DNA from: Ophiobolus disseminans
Taxonomy: Eukaryota > Ascomycota > Dothideomycetes > Pleosporales > Phaeosphaeriaceae
Direction: 5' to 3'
NCBI GenBank assembly: GCA_010093685.1
Contig: MU006240.1
Coordinates: 99,527-163,526 of the forward strand
Length of the DNA stretch: 64,000 nt
This document shows positions 1-11,262 of the stretch, in pieces (within the stretch, counting starts at the first letter, position 1; the number at the start of each line of letters is the position of its first letter). Both the position numbers and the translations under genes were made by a program. The notes below the pieces were generated by a model that worked only from the letters and a program-made list of their open reading frames with translations, was not told the origin of the DNA and searched no databases.

Positions 1-2
1 TT

Positions 3-2006
3 GACTACAGTCGGGTCGACAGTCTCGGTCTCGATAGCGGTGCTAGTTTCATGAACCAATCCGCCGTGCTAGCGGAGAATGAGCTCAGCATAGGCATACA
101 GCCACCGAACGACGACACATCTACTATGGCAAACGTGTCACAATCACACATTGAGCGTGGTGTGGTCGTACTTACCATATTGAAGGATCTTCCGGCTATC
201 GAAAAGTACATTGATAAGTAAGTAATACCGGTGTTGCACCGTCAACATATCCAGCTGGTCTGTAGCATTGCTCATCATTGAACACTCAGATGGTTCTCGT
301 TTGCCGGCGGTATTGTTGTGATCGAGCCAATGGTGAAGACCTTCCTCGAGGGACTGGCATCCACTTGGCACAAAACGCTCGAGTCCCAGAAGCCTGCAGA
401 TCTGCGGTTAATGTCTGAGAGAATCTGGGAGAACACACTCAAACCCATGTCCCGGTTCCTGAACAAACGTACGACCCCTCGCGAGTTCTGTGCCAACGTC
501 ACTGGCGCCTTTCTGAGATGGGAAGTGGTTGGCATACTTGTGACGCTGGTATCGCTTGTGGCTCAGTCACTGAAAGGTAAGCTTTGTTATAAGCTCGAGG
601 CTTGCTTTCGGCACGATTGGTCGATGCTTACATCTACGCAGATGGTGATCCCATATTCTGCTCGCATGATGATGCTCCCATCGACCGAGCCGCGCTTGCC
701 CTCAAGATGCACAACGCTTCTGAGTTGTGTGTGCAGTTCTGCGACGAGTTCGGCGTGTTGAACGATCCATACTTGTGGTTGCTATATGAGAATTCAATTG
801 CGTACTGCTCGATGCGCTCAAAAGGAAGTAAGTTGATGCACACCTCACCACTGACCGCCGTCTTTTCGACCATCATCATTAACAATAAGCAAAGGTTATG
901 AGAGCTCGAAGAAGAATGCTAACCTTGCAACTGCCTTATTGGACTGCAATCTACACCAGGAGATCAAAGTCGACGACCGTACACCTTTCTTCATGGCCGA
1001 ACTACGCAAGCGACTCTTCATATGCGCCTACGACAATGACAAGTACATGGCTTCGTTCAGTGGACGGCCGCCAAAGCTTACAAGGCATTACTGCCTTCTA
1101 CAGATACCGTTGGACCTGACAGACACGCAGACAATGTCTGATGGTTTGGAACTTGAAGAAGCGATCCAAACCCTGGATGAAGAAGGCTGGAACCAGCAAG
1201 GCAACGTTCAAAGATCTACGTTTGCCCGCTTGTCGGCGACGAATGCTCTCCTTACAGAAGAGATACTCGAGCTGTCTTTGGGTAACCTGCCACAAGATGA
1301 GATTGTGCGACGCGCCACGGACGTTGAGATGCGAACGAATAACCACTGGCAAGAATTGCCTGGATTTCTCCGAATCGATGCCGACGATCCTTGGAGCATC
1401 AGACGATCACCACTCGAGTCTCTATTTCTTGCCTTCATCCGGCTCAACCATCTGGACCATCACTTTATGCTGCAACGTACTCTGAGCAAGAAGACCACCG
1501 CTGGAACCTCTGACCTCCTTTCTGTGTGCAATGACATCTTCCAGTTCGTGGTCTTAATGGTCGATCAGAAGGACCATTTCCGGGACTTCCAGATCGACTT
1601 TGTTCAGATACTAGCAAAGCACGGCATACCCACAGCCGCGGTTCTAGCAGTCGAGCTCTTACGCCAGGAACAGTACCCTGATTCTGTATCAGCCACGACG
1701 TTCCCGTTGCACCGATCTGATACAATCCAGAGCCTTTCAGTCTTCGTCGCATGCCTGGGTGCCATCAAGCCCGATGCTAGTGGGTATCAAAGCTGCGATC
1801 GAGGCCGTAGATTCCTCAGGAAGATTCTGGACATGATTCTTGGTCCTGGTCCGGCTGCAGCGCGAAGTCTCCAAACCCTGAACGGAGGCATCGACAACGA
1901 TCCAATGTTTGGCGCTGCGCCTTTGCAATCTGGAAGTGATGGCGACTTGGTGCAATGGCTTGATGGCATGGACTGGGATCAAGACAGCTGGATCAACTTC
2001 AGTTGA
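3..2006 (+). CDS. Fungal-specific transcription factor, C-terminal 599 residues (5' end outside window)
   Basis: Exons 3-217, 290-576, 642-827 and 895-2006 join in one frame that is open to the left edge, so the N-terminus (where a Zn2Cys6 DNA-binding cluster would be expected) lies outside. The middle matches the fungal_trans (fungal-specific transcription factor) domain: a helical region around LLKDLP-type sequence (here ILKDLPAIEKYIDKW), then DGDPIF, then RKRLFICAYDNDKY followed by FSGRPPKLTRHYC, the typical 'GRPP' signature. The C-terminus is acidic and aromatic (DGMDWDQDSWINFS), as in activation domains. Introns are 72, 65 and 67 bp with good GT-AG ends; the splice at 577/642 restores K-D-GDPIF. 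The target genes cannot be inferred. The family call is strong; DNA-binding type is inferred because the zinc cluster is not visible. Confidence 0.85.
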
Positions 2007-2465
2007 GCTCGTATCAATACTTGGGTCGCAAACCCAAGACCTGCGGCCGTACCGCAGAGGCATCGCATTTGCCAGGGACACGGCCTATTCACAAGATTTC
2101 GGGTCCAAAATTTTTACCCTATCGCGCGAGTTGTTCGCATTCGGCAACGGATGGAGCAAGAAATGTGGCGTTGCGATGTGCTTGTGATTGGTTAAAGGCA
2201 CCACACCACTACTATCCCCGACATACGTCACGACTCGGCCGTAAGACCGCCACCTCAACGGTACAACTACAGTCTCAAGCCACGACCTCACCTTGTTCAG
2301 TAAGAGCAGGCATTCTAATTACCCCGGTGTAGATTTTGATTCGCATCAAACAATTCGCAAGACTTCCACATAAAGGTAAGCCTGCGGCCTTTCTATCAGC
2401 ACCTTTTTAAAGCGAGTTTCCGGCTGAACATCGCACCTACATTTGTTTCTAAGTCCTTAATCACA
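2007..2465. other. Intergenic, tandem genes
   Basis: 459 bp between the transcription factor stop and the small PPxY gene. I see no further ORF, repeat or RNA gene; it must hold the terminator of the first gene and the promoter of the second. Confidence 0.6.
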
Positions 2466-3037
2466 ATGTGCCGCAGTCAACGTCAACAACGGCATCCATT
2501 ACAACAGGCACTGTTTCAACCAACGCCTCCTCTCGTGTTCCGACCACGGGGTTATTGCGGCTCTCGCAGGACGCAACGTCAAGCTTATACTCAAAACATC
2601 GATCAAGCACAACAGCAAGACTTTCACCCGCTACTTCAGACCAGACCGTGCCATTCAATGGCTGCTCTAATCGCTGTTGGTGTAGGCATGGGTGCTGAGA
2701 AGCTGGGGCGAAAGATCTCCGAGAAGCGACTCGAGCGCAAGGAACAGAAGGCCGCAAAAGTATACTGCCTCATATGCGCATTCCAAATCGAAACTGACTC
2801 TGGAAACAGGAACGAGACGCGATTTATGACCATGCTGAGTCGTCATCCGCAAGTGCGGCAAATACTAAGAGTTCGAGACATCCACGAAAGCAGGAGAGAA
2901 AGAGCGAGGAGGTGCAACGAGAGAAGGACACAAGTCATGAGCAACGCCGCAGTATGAGCTCAGAGAGATCACTGCTGCCAGATGATCCGCCACCAAGGTA
3001 TGAGGAAGTGGTTCGTCATGATGCACGACGTGCGTAG
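2466..3037 (+). CDS. Small hypothetical protein with C-terminal PPxY motif (173 aa, one intron)
   Basis: Not a family I can name. The unspliced frame starting at ATG 2466 runs to about 2957, but a 50-bp intron 2760-2809 (GTATAC...AACAG, with CTGAC branch-like sequence) gives a better product: exons 2466-2759 and 2810-3037, 173 residues. After splicing the tail becomes strongly charged (Lys/Arg/Glu/Ser-rich) and ends SLLPDDPPPRYEEVVRHD, containing a PPRY (PPxY) motif of the kind bound by WW domains such as those of Nedd4/Rsp5 ligases. The middle (residues about 67-95) has MAALIAVGVGMGAEKLGR, a short Ala/Gly/Val-rich stretch, followed by a basic helix. The start is uncertain; the N-terminal 60 residues are Gln/Arg-rich and an internal ATG at about 2658 (MAALIAV) is a real alternative. 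Function unknown; adaptor or ubiquitin-ligase substrate is only a guess. Confidence 0.55.
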
Positions 3038-4030
3038 GCGCTAGATGGCCATTTAACATGTTGTCCTCTGTTCGCCTCTGAGGCATTGAAGTTTCGGAAT
3101 GTTTCTATTTTGTATATACTTCCATTCGCTTGTATATATGGATCTTCACTTCAATGTCGCATTAATCCTCCATGTACATCTCTTGGTCTTATGTCTAATT
3201 TCACGTGAAAGTCAACCAGAGCGGAAGGTGGCACCACAAGAGATTACATGGAGTTGTTTGCACAAGTTGATTGGGTTACTCGTGGGCTCTTAGGTGAGCA
3301 TTGACGCCCCAGAGTTCATGCGAGTGCTTTCGGAATATATGGGAGAGGTCAGGTGGTCAATATCGTGGTGAAAAGGTGAGTTTCGATCGTCATAATGTTT
3401 TGTTGTAAACAAAGGCACCTCACCGCTTTGGGCAGGTATCGTCGACTACCCAATCCGTCTAGACTCACGCTGAACCTAATACTGCGCAGCTCTACGCAGC
3501 TGCCTGTTGTTGTTGTCGCTCCAGTCCGTTTGTACATCTGCATGCGCAACCTCGCGTTCGTCGAGTCGCCACTTACCGGTCAATACAGGTCCCACGCGTA
3601 CACCCAAACACCAGGTCCAACCGCCCGTGCCACACATTCACACGTCCGTGTAACCCTAAATTGAGGTTGATCGGCTGCTTGAAACGCAGCACCCAGGCCC
3701 GTTTCATTCCTCGTTGCCCAATCCGGCTGCGACCCCCAACACGACTTTGTTCCTTCTTACACTTTCACCTGGCAAGCTCACGAACTGCTCACGCGCCCAC
3801 AGGTGCCTGCCGTTTCCAGCCCGCAGTGACCGCATCTAGGCTCAACCGCGCTTGCCACGATAAAACCGTTGCTCCCCGCTCAGATTTGGGTCTCTCACCC
3901 CACACCTCCCACCACCACTTCCCGCCCTTGCATTCCGCAACCTCGCTACACGATCACCCTCGCTAATCAACCAACCAGTCGGCACGCGCCCTTACTTGCT
4001 ACCTAAGCTTAACCACAACAAGCTTCTGAA
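3038..4030. other. Long intergenic region, promoter of hexose transporter
   Basis: 993 bp without a supportable gene. The last ~350 bp before the transporter ATG are pyrimidine-rich (for example CCCCACACCTCCCACCACCA near 3899), as common in strongly expressed fungal promoters and 5' UTRs. Confidence 0.5.
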
Positions 4031-5802
4031 ATGGCCCGCTGGGCTCCTTCTTCCGCTGCCCGTGGCGGCGCCCTCGGTCGCATCGAGGCGCCAGTCACAG
4101 TGCGTGGCTACCTGCTGTGCGTCTTCGCGGCATTCGGAGGTATCCTTTTCGGATATGACTCTGGCTACATCAACGGCGTGTTGGCCATGAACTTCTTCAA
4201 GCAGGAGTTTGGAGGTGAGTTCTATGAGTGCGGCAATATGCGCTTCAAACACATGCTAACATTGCGGCAGTTCCCTCAACCTCTAAGGATGCGTACAATG
4301 GCCTCTTGTACCGCACTTGGGAGAAGTCCTTGATAGTCTCCATCCTCTCCGCCGGTACCTTCTTCGGTGCCCTCTTCGCTGGCTCTCTCGCTGATTGGGT
4401 TGGCCGTCGCTCCACCATCATGGCTGGCTGTGGCGTCTTCTCTATCGGTGTCGTTCTTCAGGTCGCTTCCACCACTGTACCGGTGCTTGTCGTCGGTCGC
4501 CTCATTGCAGGCATTGGTGTCGGGTTCGTTTCGGCCATCATCATTCTTTACATGTCTGAGGTTGCGCCAAAGGCTGTTCGTGGTGCGATCGTTTCTGGTA
4601 AGCTCATTTTTAAACTTTGCACGTGCGATACACTTACTGACTACAATCACAGGTTACCAATTCTGTATCACCATCGGCCTTCTTCTCGCCGCTATCGTCG
4701 ACAACGCTACCAAAGACCGCATGAACTCGAGCTCTTATCGCATCGCCATGTCAATGCAGTGGCTCTTCGCTTTGATCCTCGGCACAGGCCTCTTCCTCCT
4801 CCCCGAGTCGCCCCGCTGGTATGTCAAGAAGAACCGACTCGACGCTGCCGCCCGCTCCCTCGCCACTCTACGAGGCCAGCCCGTCACCTCCGAGTACGTC
4901 AAGGACGAGCTTGCCGAGCTCGTCGCCAACTACAAGTACGAGATGACGCACATGCAGGCCGGCTGGAAAGACTGCTTCACGGGTGGCTGGAATCCGTCGA
5001 GCAATTTCCGCCGTGTCATGCTGGGTATTGCGCTGCAGATGATGCAGCAGTGGACCGGTGTCAACTTTATCTTCTGTAAGTTCTCATTCATCCCATAAAA
5101 CCATGTCGATTGCTAACCGTCCCAGACTACGGCTCCACCTTCTTCAAGACCGTCGGTCTCAACAACGCCTTCACCGTCTCCATGATAACCACAGCCGTAA
5201 ACGTCGGCTCCACGCCCCTCTCCTTCTGGGCCATCGAAAAGCTCGGCCGCCGCGCTCTCCTCATTTACGGCGCCCTCGGTATGCTCATCTGCGAGTTCCT
5301 TATCGCCATCATCGGCACCGCCGCAGAGGGCAGCAAAGCCGCATCCACGTGCCTCATCGTCTTCACCTGCTTCTACATCTTCTTCTTCGCGACGACGTGG
5401 GGTCCCGGCGCATGGGTCCTTATCGGCGAGATCTTCCCGCTTCCCATCCGCGCAAAGGGCGTCGCGCTGTCTACCGCATCCAACTGGTTCTGGAACTTCG
5501 TCATTGGCTTCATCACGCCTTACATGGTGGACTCCGGCTACGGAAACATGAAGACGAAGGTCTTTTTCGTTTGGGGCGCTACATGCACTGCATGTGTCGT
5601 CTTCGCTTACTTCTTCGTGCCTGAGACGAAGGGCTTGTCGCTTGAGCAGGTCGATCGCATGCTCGAAGAGACTACGCCCCAGTCGTCGGCCAAGTGGGTC
5701 CCACATAGCACGTATGCGGCGGATGCGGATGCGGGCAGCTTGGGCTCGACGGATAAGACTGGCGTGTATGCGCCTGTTGAGCACCGCGAGCATCACGTCT
5801 AG
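4031..5802 (+). CDS. MFS hexose/monosaccharide transporter (536 aa, 4 exons)
   Basis: Exons 4031-4214, 4271-4597, 4653-5075 and 5126-5802. A 12-TM sugar porter of the major facilitator superfamily that moves hexoses across the plasma membrane, probably by proton symport or facilitated diffusion. Diagnostic motifs appear in order: GYDSGYINGV in TM1, GSLADWVGRRS in the loop between TM2 and TM3, GRLIAGIGVGF, PESPRWYVKK after TM6, QQWTGVNFI at TM7, WGPGAWVLIGEIFP, and PETKGLSLEQVD at the cytosolic end of TM12. Length fits the family. The three introns are 50-56 bp, and each join restores conserved sequence (EFG-VPSTSKDAY, VSG-YQFC, FIF-YYGSTFF). The C-terminal ~50 residues are hydrophilic and not conserved. 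Exact sugar and affinity class cannot be told by eye. Confidence 0.93.
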
Positions 5803-6362
5803 GCTCGCCGGCGGCTACGGCTCTCTTTCTCCTCGGGTGGTACATTTCTGGCAGCGATGATGTATAATGGGCTGCATGATGGGTATCGGCTCGTTGATGA
5901 CGCGTTCGAGTTCCCCGGACAGATTTTTCTTTTGTCATATGACGGTACACACGGGCTGCTACGTGAGCAGGATTACGATTGGCATCTTCATGACTGCCAA
6001 TGTAGGCGTCTACATGTTTGAAAGTACAAGCGTGGCTCTACCATTGGTTAGAGGGTACTTTTTCAACTAATGGGATAATAATATCACGGCATACTAATGT
6101 TCTTGCCACTTTAATTCCTGCATGTGATGATGATTGACTTGAAGTATACTTCGTGGCTTTCGAATCCAAATGTTCTGAGACTTGTGTACCCTCATGTATT
6201 AGAGCTATTAGATGTTCAGCCTGTAACTGCCCAACAACGCACCCACGCCGTCGTCGGCCTCGCAACGCATGCTGGAATGGCCAGTGCAATGTGTATCACC
6301 AGGTGATTCCCGTGCATCTCCAAACCCTCCATACTTCCTTCTAGGACACTCATAGCATCCCA
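5803..6362. other. Convergent intergenic region
   Basis: 560 bp between the ends of the transporter (plus) and the LaeA-like gene (minus). AT-richer than its flanks; it should hold both terminators. No gene seen. Confidence 0.5.
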
Positions 6363-7550
6363 TCAATGCACAGCGCTCTCTGGCTTTCTCCCATGCACAA
6401 AGTAGAAGCGAATATACAAATGAAACGCCTTATTCCTCACATCATCCGTGACTTTCGCAATCAAGACCCGACACTCGGCTTCACTCCAGCCCAGCACTTT
6501 GCCGATGAAGCCCAGCGTATAAGGCTCAATGCCCAGAACCATGTGTTCGCGCTGATAGCGGCCGATTTCCTTCATGCGCGCATCTTTGGGCCAGGGACCG
6601 ATTGGGACCTAGATTGTCAGCATATTGTGTAAGAATGTTGGCGGTAAGTAATGACATACCTTTACGACTTTCTCATGCACATCGACAAACCCCATCCCCC
6701 TCATCCTCTGCATCAAGGTATGTCCCACGCGTATCTCCTTTCCAAACCCCGTCGCCGCCTCATGGCACAAGTCCTGCCACTTTAGCATATTCTCCGCGCC
6801 GTCCAACGTCCCATCATCGCTTTCACACAGCGCTATCGGCTCTTGACATTCCAGCCAACCCCCGGGAGCTAAGTGCGTATAGCACTGCTGTATCAAGCGG
6901 TCCCAGTTGGATATGCTCCCGCTCATGGTGCGGCAGTGTATGAAATCGAAGCTCTCGAAGGAGGAATACACCCACTCGGCCTCTGCGTCGTCGATGTAGA
7001 ACTTTGCATTCGGCGGCACCCAGGTCGGTTGTATGGGCGACAGGTCTGTGCCGATGACTTCTACGCCGGGGTATTCGTCTGCGAAATCTATCGCCCATAT
7101 CCCCGTGCCGGTGCCGATGTCGAGCACGCGCTTCAACGAGGACGCAGCAACGGGCGCGTCGTAGAGTTTTCCACCGAGTATGAGGAGGAAGATGTGGTGC
7201 AGCAGATCCAGTCGATCTTGCTCCTGCTCGTCGTTGGGGAGTAGGTATGTGCCGCTGCGGTAGCCGGCGTAGCGGCGCCCATTGTTGTATTCATAGTGTA
7301 GGATAGCCGAGGCGAGAGACGTGGAAGAGCTGGACGTGGCGTCGAAGGCCGAGTCTGCGTCGCTAGCCGAAGCCGAGTCAGGCTCGAGATGTAGGACGGA
7401 TTGCAGGAGGCCCTCGCCGTTGTCGTGCGATTGGGCGTCGAGGTTCGATTGCGTCAGTTGCGTGGGTTGGTCTGATGTGAGATCAGATGGCGCTTGTGGC
7501 GCCGCCGTTTCTTGCGGCCCGCCCTGAGTCGCGGGGGCAGCCGCAGACAT
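6363..7550 (-). CDS. LaeA-like SAM-dependent methyltransferase (378 aa, 2 exons)
   Basis: Minus-strand exons 7550-6660 and 6608-6363. A class I Rossmann methyltransferase of the LaeA/UMTA-like group; characterised relatives act in secondary-metabolite regulation or small-molecule methylation. After a Ser/Gln/Ala-rich disordered N-terminus (about 80 residues) comes the family's YEYNNGRRYAGYRSGTYLLP segment, SAM motif I LDIGTGTGIWAIDFA, acidic motif II VIGTDLSPIQPTW, then FDFIHCRTM and PGGWLECQE. The 51-bp intron 6609-6659 is needed to reach the conserved end VPIGPWPKDARMKEIGRY...LGWSEAECRVL...FYFVHGRKP. I chose ATG 7550 (MSAAAPATQ) because the frame upstream runs through a CA microsatellite that would encode an unlikely Val-Cys repeat. 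It is head-to-head with a P450, 643 bp apart. Orthology to LaeA itself is not claimed. Confidence 0.88.
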
Positions 7551-7592
7551 ATCTTCTGACTCGTTACCTTCACGCGGAAATCGGATCCAGAA

Positions 7593-7628
<36 letters not shown>

Positions 7629-8193
7629 AATCAAGTCTTCAGTGCACACGGCGGGGTGGTCATGCGTCGCCTTATATGGCCACATGTGCAAACAGACACA
7701 GGCCCGACTGTGCCTCGTTTCCGCACCCGTGGAGTCGGATTCGGACCGCCCTGCGAAAACGACAATATTATCGATGTCCTGCCACACAGGCCGCATCCCT
7801 CTGTGTAACCAGCACCATGTGCCCCTCACGCCTCGCCGTAGCCCTGCCGCGAGACCTCGCTCGAGTGCTCCCGATGCGGTATGGTCGTCGGCAAACTGCA
7901 TGCTCGGCTGCTGTCTGCCAGATTGCTTGCAGTTAGGCGGTTCGGGGTACGCGCCGTTCTCGTGGCTAACGTGTCAGTGCAGCGCGGCAGTGCGGGTGGA
8001 GTAGCGCTGCGAGAATGTTACGTTGTTGTTGCGCTGCGGAATGGGGGGACGGGGATTGGTCTGTTGGGTGTATAGAGTGGAGCAAACGCTCCTTCCAGGG
8101 TTCTCTCACTAGATCAATATCTACAACTTTCCTCTCTTGACGCTTTGTTCGTCTTCAGCTGCACTCGAATCGAATCAGGTCTGACCGACGACC
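7551..8193. promoter_or_regulatory. Divergent promoter shared by LaeA-like gene and P450
   Basis: 643 bp separating the two start codons on opposite strands, so both promoters must lie here. It contains the CA microsatellite close to the methyltransferase start and no supportable ORF. Co-regulation of the pair is an inference from the arrangement. Confidence 0.6.
7598..7626. repeat. (CA)n dinucleotide microsatellite
   Basis: About 14 uninterrupted CA units, read as TG on the minus strand, 48-76 bp upstream of the LaeA-like start codon and so probably within its 5' UTR or core promoter. Length is likely variable between strains. Confidence 0.95.
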
Positions 8194-10166
8194 ATGGAGT
8201 CGGTAGCAAAGCTCTCGGTGCCCGTACTATTGGCTGCGACATTCACTCTGTATCGATTTGGGCTTATCGTGTATCGTTTGTACCTCCACCCACTGACCAA
8301 GTTTCCCGGCCCCAAAATTGCGGCTGTAACAAGCTTGTACGAGGCATATCACGAGATTGTGCTTAATGGGCAATACTCGAAGAAGATCTCAGAGCTACAC
8401 GACGTGTACGGTGAGTGTTCGAATCTATCCAAGCATACACCAACTTCGAAGACGTGGAGTTGCTGTACAGGTCGAATCCAAGCTGATGACGCAGGCCCTA
8501 TCATCCGCGTCACACCTCATGAAGTGCATATTCGCGACTCCAACTTCTTTGACGAGTTCTATGGCAAGAACATCCATCTTGACAAGGAGGGATGGGACAA
8601 GAAGATTGGCGTGCCCGGAGGCGTACTGACTACTGTCGATGCGGATCTGCATAAGCGGCGTCGTGCCGCGCTGTCACCGATGTGAGTACACCAACATCTT
8701 GAGGCATGCTCTATGCCATCACGTGAGAAGACAGCAACATGTCAAACCAATTCCTATGGGCAGAGGCCATAGCCATGTTCTTTCAAGATAAACATGCTAA
8801 CAGCATAGGTTCTCGCGACGCTCCATCCTCGACTTCATCCATATCATCTACCGCCACATCGACACACTGTCCATCCGGCTGCAGGAGTTCGAGTCCCGCA
8901 AAGAACCTGTCAACTTGTCCAATGCTTTTCCGGCACTGACAGGAGACATCATCATGGACTACTTCTTTGGCTTCAATTATGCGCAGCTCAAGCATCCCGA
9001 GTTCGAAAGCTTCCACGAGGCCTTTGTCAAGATAGGCGCAGTAGGACATATCGGGAGTCAGGCACCTTGGATCTATCCCGTACGTTGCACTTCACTCGAA
9101 TGAAAACTAGGAGCAGGCTAATAAGAGAGATAGCTTATGAACAGCATTCCTGATAGTATATCCGCCTATCTTCAGCCCGCCGCAAAATCACTGCTCAAGT
9201 TCAAACGTGTAAGTTGCATCCATCCCGACTCTTTCTTACGAATTACTAAAATATAACAAGGACCAACTCGCTCTAATTTCCGCCACCCTCTCCAGCTCCT
9301 CGTCCAAAACGAATGACGTCAAAACCACAATCTTCCACGAAATCCTCTCCTCGAAGTTGCCCCTATCCGACAAAACCCCCAAGCGTCTCGCCGACGAAGC
9401 CCAGATCGTCGTCGGCGGCGGCGTCGAAACCACCGCTTTCACCCTCTCCATCGCCGCATTCCACATCATCAACAATTCCGCCATATACGCGCGCCTGCAT
9501 GCCGAACTCGTGCAAGGTCTGCCGCAGCGCGAGAAATTGGATTTGTATACGCTGGAGCAAATACCTTATTTGAAAGCGTGTGTTATGGAGGCGGTGAGGT
9601 TGTCCTATGGCTTAAGTGCGAGGAATCCACGGACGAGGAAGGTGGCGATGAGGTATGGGAAGTGGATCATACCTGCTAATACCAACGTCGTAAGTTCTCC
9701 GTTGTTACGATACTTCTGGTACGAGGGACTCAAGCTCATATCGTGCAAAGTCAATGTCCATCCCCGACCTCTCCCACGACGAGGCCATATTCCCGGACAG
9801 TCATGCATATGTGCCTGAGCGCTGGCTAGACTCGCCCACCACGCCCGACGGCGTCCCGCTCGATCGGTACATGGTGTCGTTCGGCCGCGGAACTCGGTCA
9901 TGTTTGGGGATCAAGTACGTCTTTACCTTCCGCACTCACTACCACCTTCTTCCTGCAACAATTGGCATATAGGTACTTCACTAACATCACGTAGTCTCGC
10001 CTGGACGGAACTCTACCTCACTCTTGGCATGTTGTTCCGCCGGTATAAGTTCGAACTGCTAGATCCGGACGTGAGGGACGTCCAGATGGTGCATGATTTC
10101 TTCATCCCGGTTCCGAGGCTTGATGGGAAGGGTGTCAGGGTCTTTGTGGAGGGGTGTAGGGATTGA
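8194..10166 (+). CDS. Cytochrome P450 monooxygenase (504 aa, 7 exons)
   Basis: Exons 8194-8410, 8495-8681, 8809-9079, 9134-9208, 9261-9689, 9751-9914 and 9995-10166 give 504 residues, the usual microsomal P450 length. An N-terminal membrane anchor is followed by the Pro-rich hinge FPGPK. Catalytic landmarks: I-helix VGGGVETTAF (about residues 301-310, oxygen-binding Thr pair), K-helix EAVR (360-363), PERW (about 415-418) and heme loop SFGRGTRSCLGIN with the thiolate Cys at about 444. The sequence style resembles the trichodiene-oxygenase/CYP58-like fungal group often found in secondary-metabolite loci, but substrate is unknown. Six introns of 52-127 bp all restore conserved sequence. The fourth exon is only 25 codons and could be chosen differently. 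It shares a promoter with the LaeA-like gene; no synthase lies next to it. Confidence 0.9.
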
Positions 10167-11262
10167 AGGGGGGAGAAAAAGTGGAGATGAACAGAGGAGG
10201 GGAGGGAATGGTACTAGACATCATGCACGGTGGGGTCGAGGTCGAAGGGGAGGGCGATGAACACGTCTGAGATCTAAGGTGGTGCGACGCTGCCGTGGTA
10301 AAATGGGTACCCATCTATCGCCCTTGCAGCGAGAACGGTATGTATCCCCTTGATCCGAACCACACGACTTGGAAGCTCCCTCTCGCTCCTCAAATATTCT
10401 CTTAGACATGCGTCCTTTCCCTCCATTCAGAGTCCATATCCACCCTCCCCCATTTCCCATTTACAAGCCGCAGAGACCTTCACAGTGAAATCTTTCTCCG
10501 AAACTTATCTCTCACCTCATCTCGTTGTACCATTTCTATCGCTACCGAAACTGCACAAATTCTCAAATATTGATAAATGCAGATATAATCTGAACATGGG
10601 TTTGACTGAATATAACACCGCGCCTCGTCTTCGGAGCCACGTCATCGCAACTGCGCGCTCGTGTCCAGCGATCCCAGTACATTATGCTGCGGTGATGCAT
10701 GGATGGAAAGCCAGACTGAGATTCCGAAGCTGTGGAATTGGCATTATAAGAATCGGGCAGGCGATGGAAGTACTACCGGCGCGTATGGCGACTACGCTTT
10801 TGGGTGGATTGTGAAGTGGCTGATGGGTGGCCCTCAACTCATGGGGTCTGAGGTACTCCGCAAAAGTTTTGTCGTGGATGTATCGGTGAAGATGTGGGGA
10901 TTAGGTCGAGAATAGGGGTACGACAAGGAGGAGTGGGCGAGGATTTACATGGTCTTGTAGAGAAGGGGTAGTGAAATAGACTGGATGGAGGAGTCGAGCA
11001 TTAGATGGCCGGGATAGTAGTCTTTATGCAGTTTGCAAGAAGCTCCGACCAAAGCACAAGGAATAACACGTCCAGGGTCCGCAAGTGTAGCATTCATAGA
11101 TAGACGGTAACTTGACCTATCTGAGTCTAATAACTTCAAGCCTTCAAATGCCCCAGAAAATCCCGAGCTCTTGATCTCGACGATATGCAAGTGAGTGAAG
11201 CATTCTGCTGAAACTATATACATGCAGCCCGAACCTTTTCAAGCCTCCTCCTGGACGCAAAA
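10167..11262. other. Intergenic region with a possible small gene remnant
   Basis: About 1.1 kb between the P450 and the dehydrogenase terminators. On the plus strand a frame from about 10616 to the stop at 10915 has protein-like content (IPKLWNWHYKNRAGDG, then GAYGDYAFGWIVKWLMGG) but no ATG at its head and no clear upstream exon. It may be the last exon of an unrecognised gene or a relic. Nothing else seen. Confidence 0.3.

Noticed and set aside
5113..5796. 227-codon minus-strand frame
   Set aside because: Antisense shadow of the hexose transporter's last exon; low-complexity Asp/Gly/Arg content caused by codon bias.
7551..7901. N-terminal extension of the LaeA-like protein through the CA repeat
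   Set aside because: Would encode a Val-Cys run from a microsatellite; ATG 7550 gives a normal family N-terminus.
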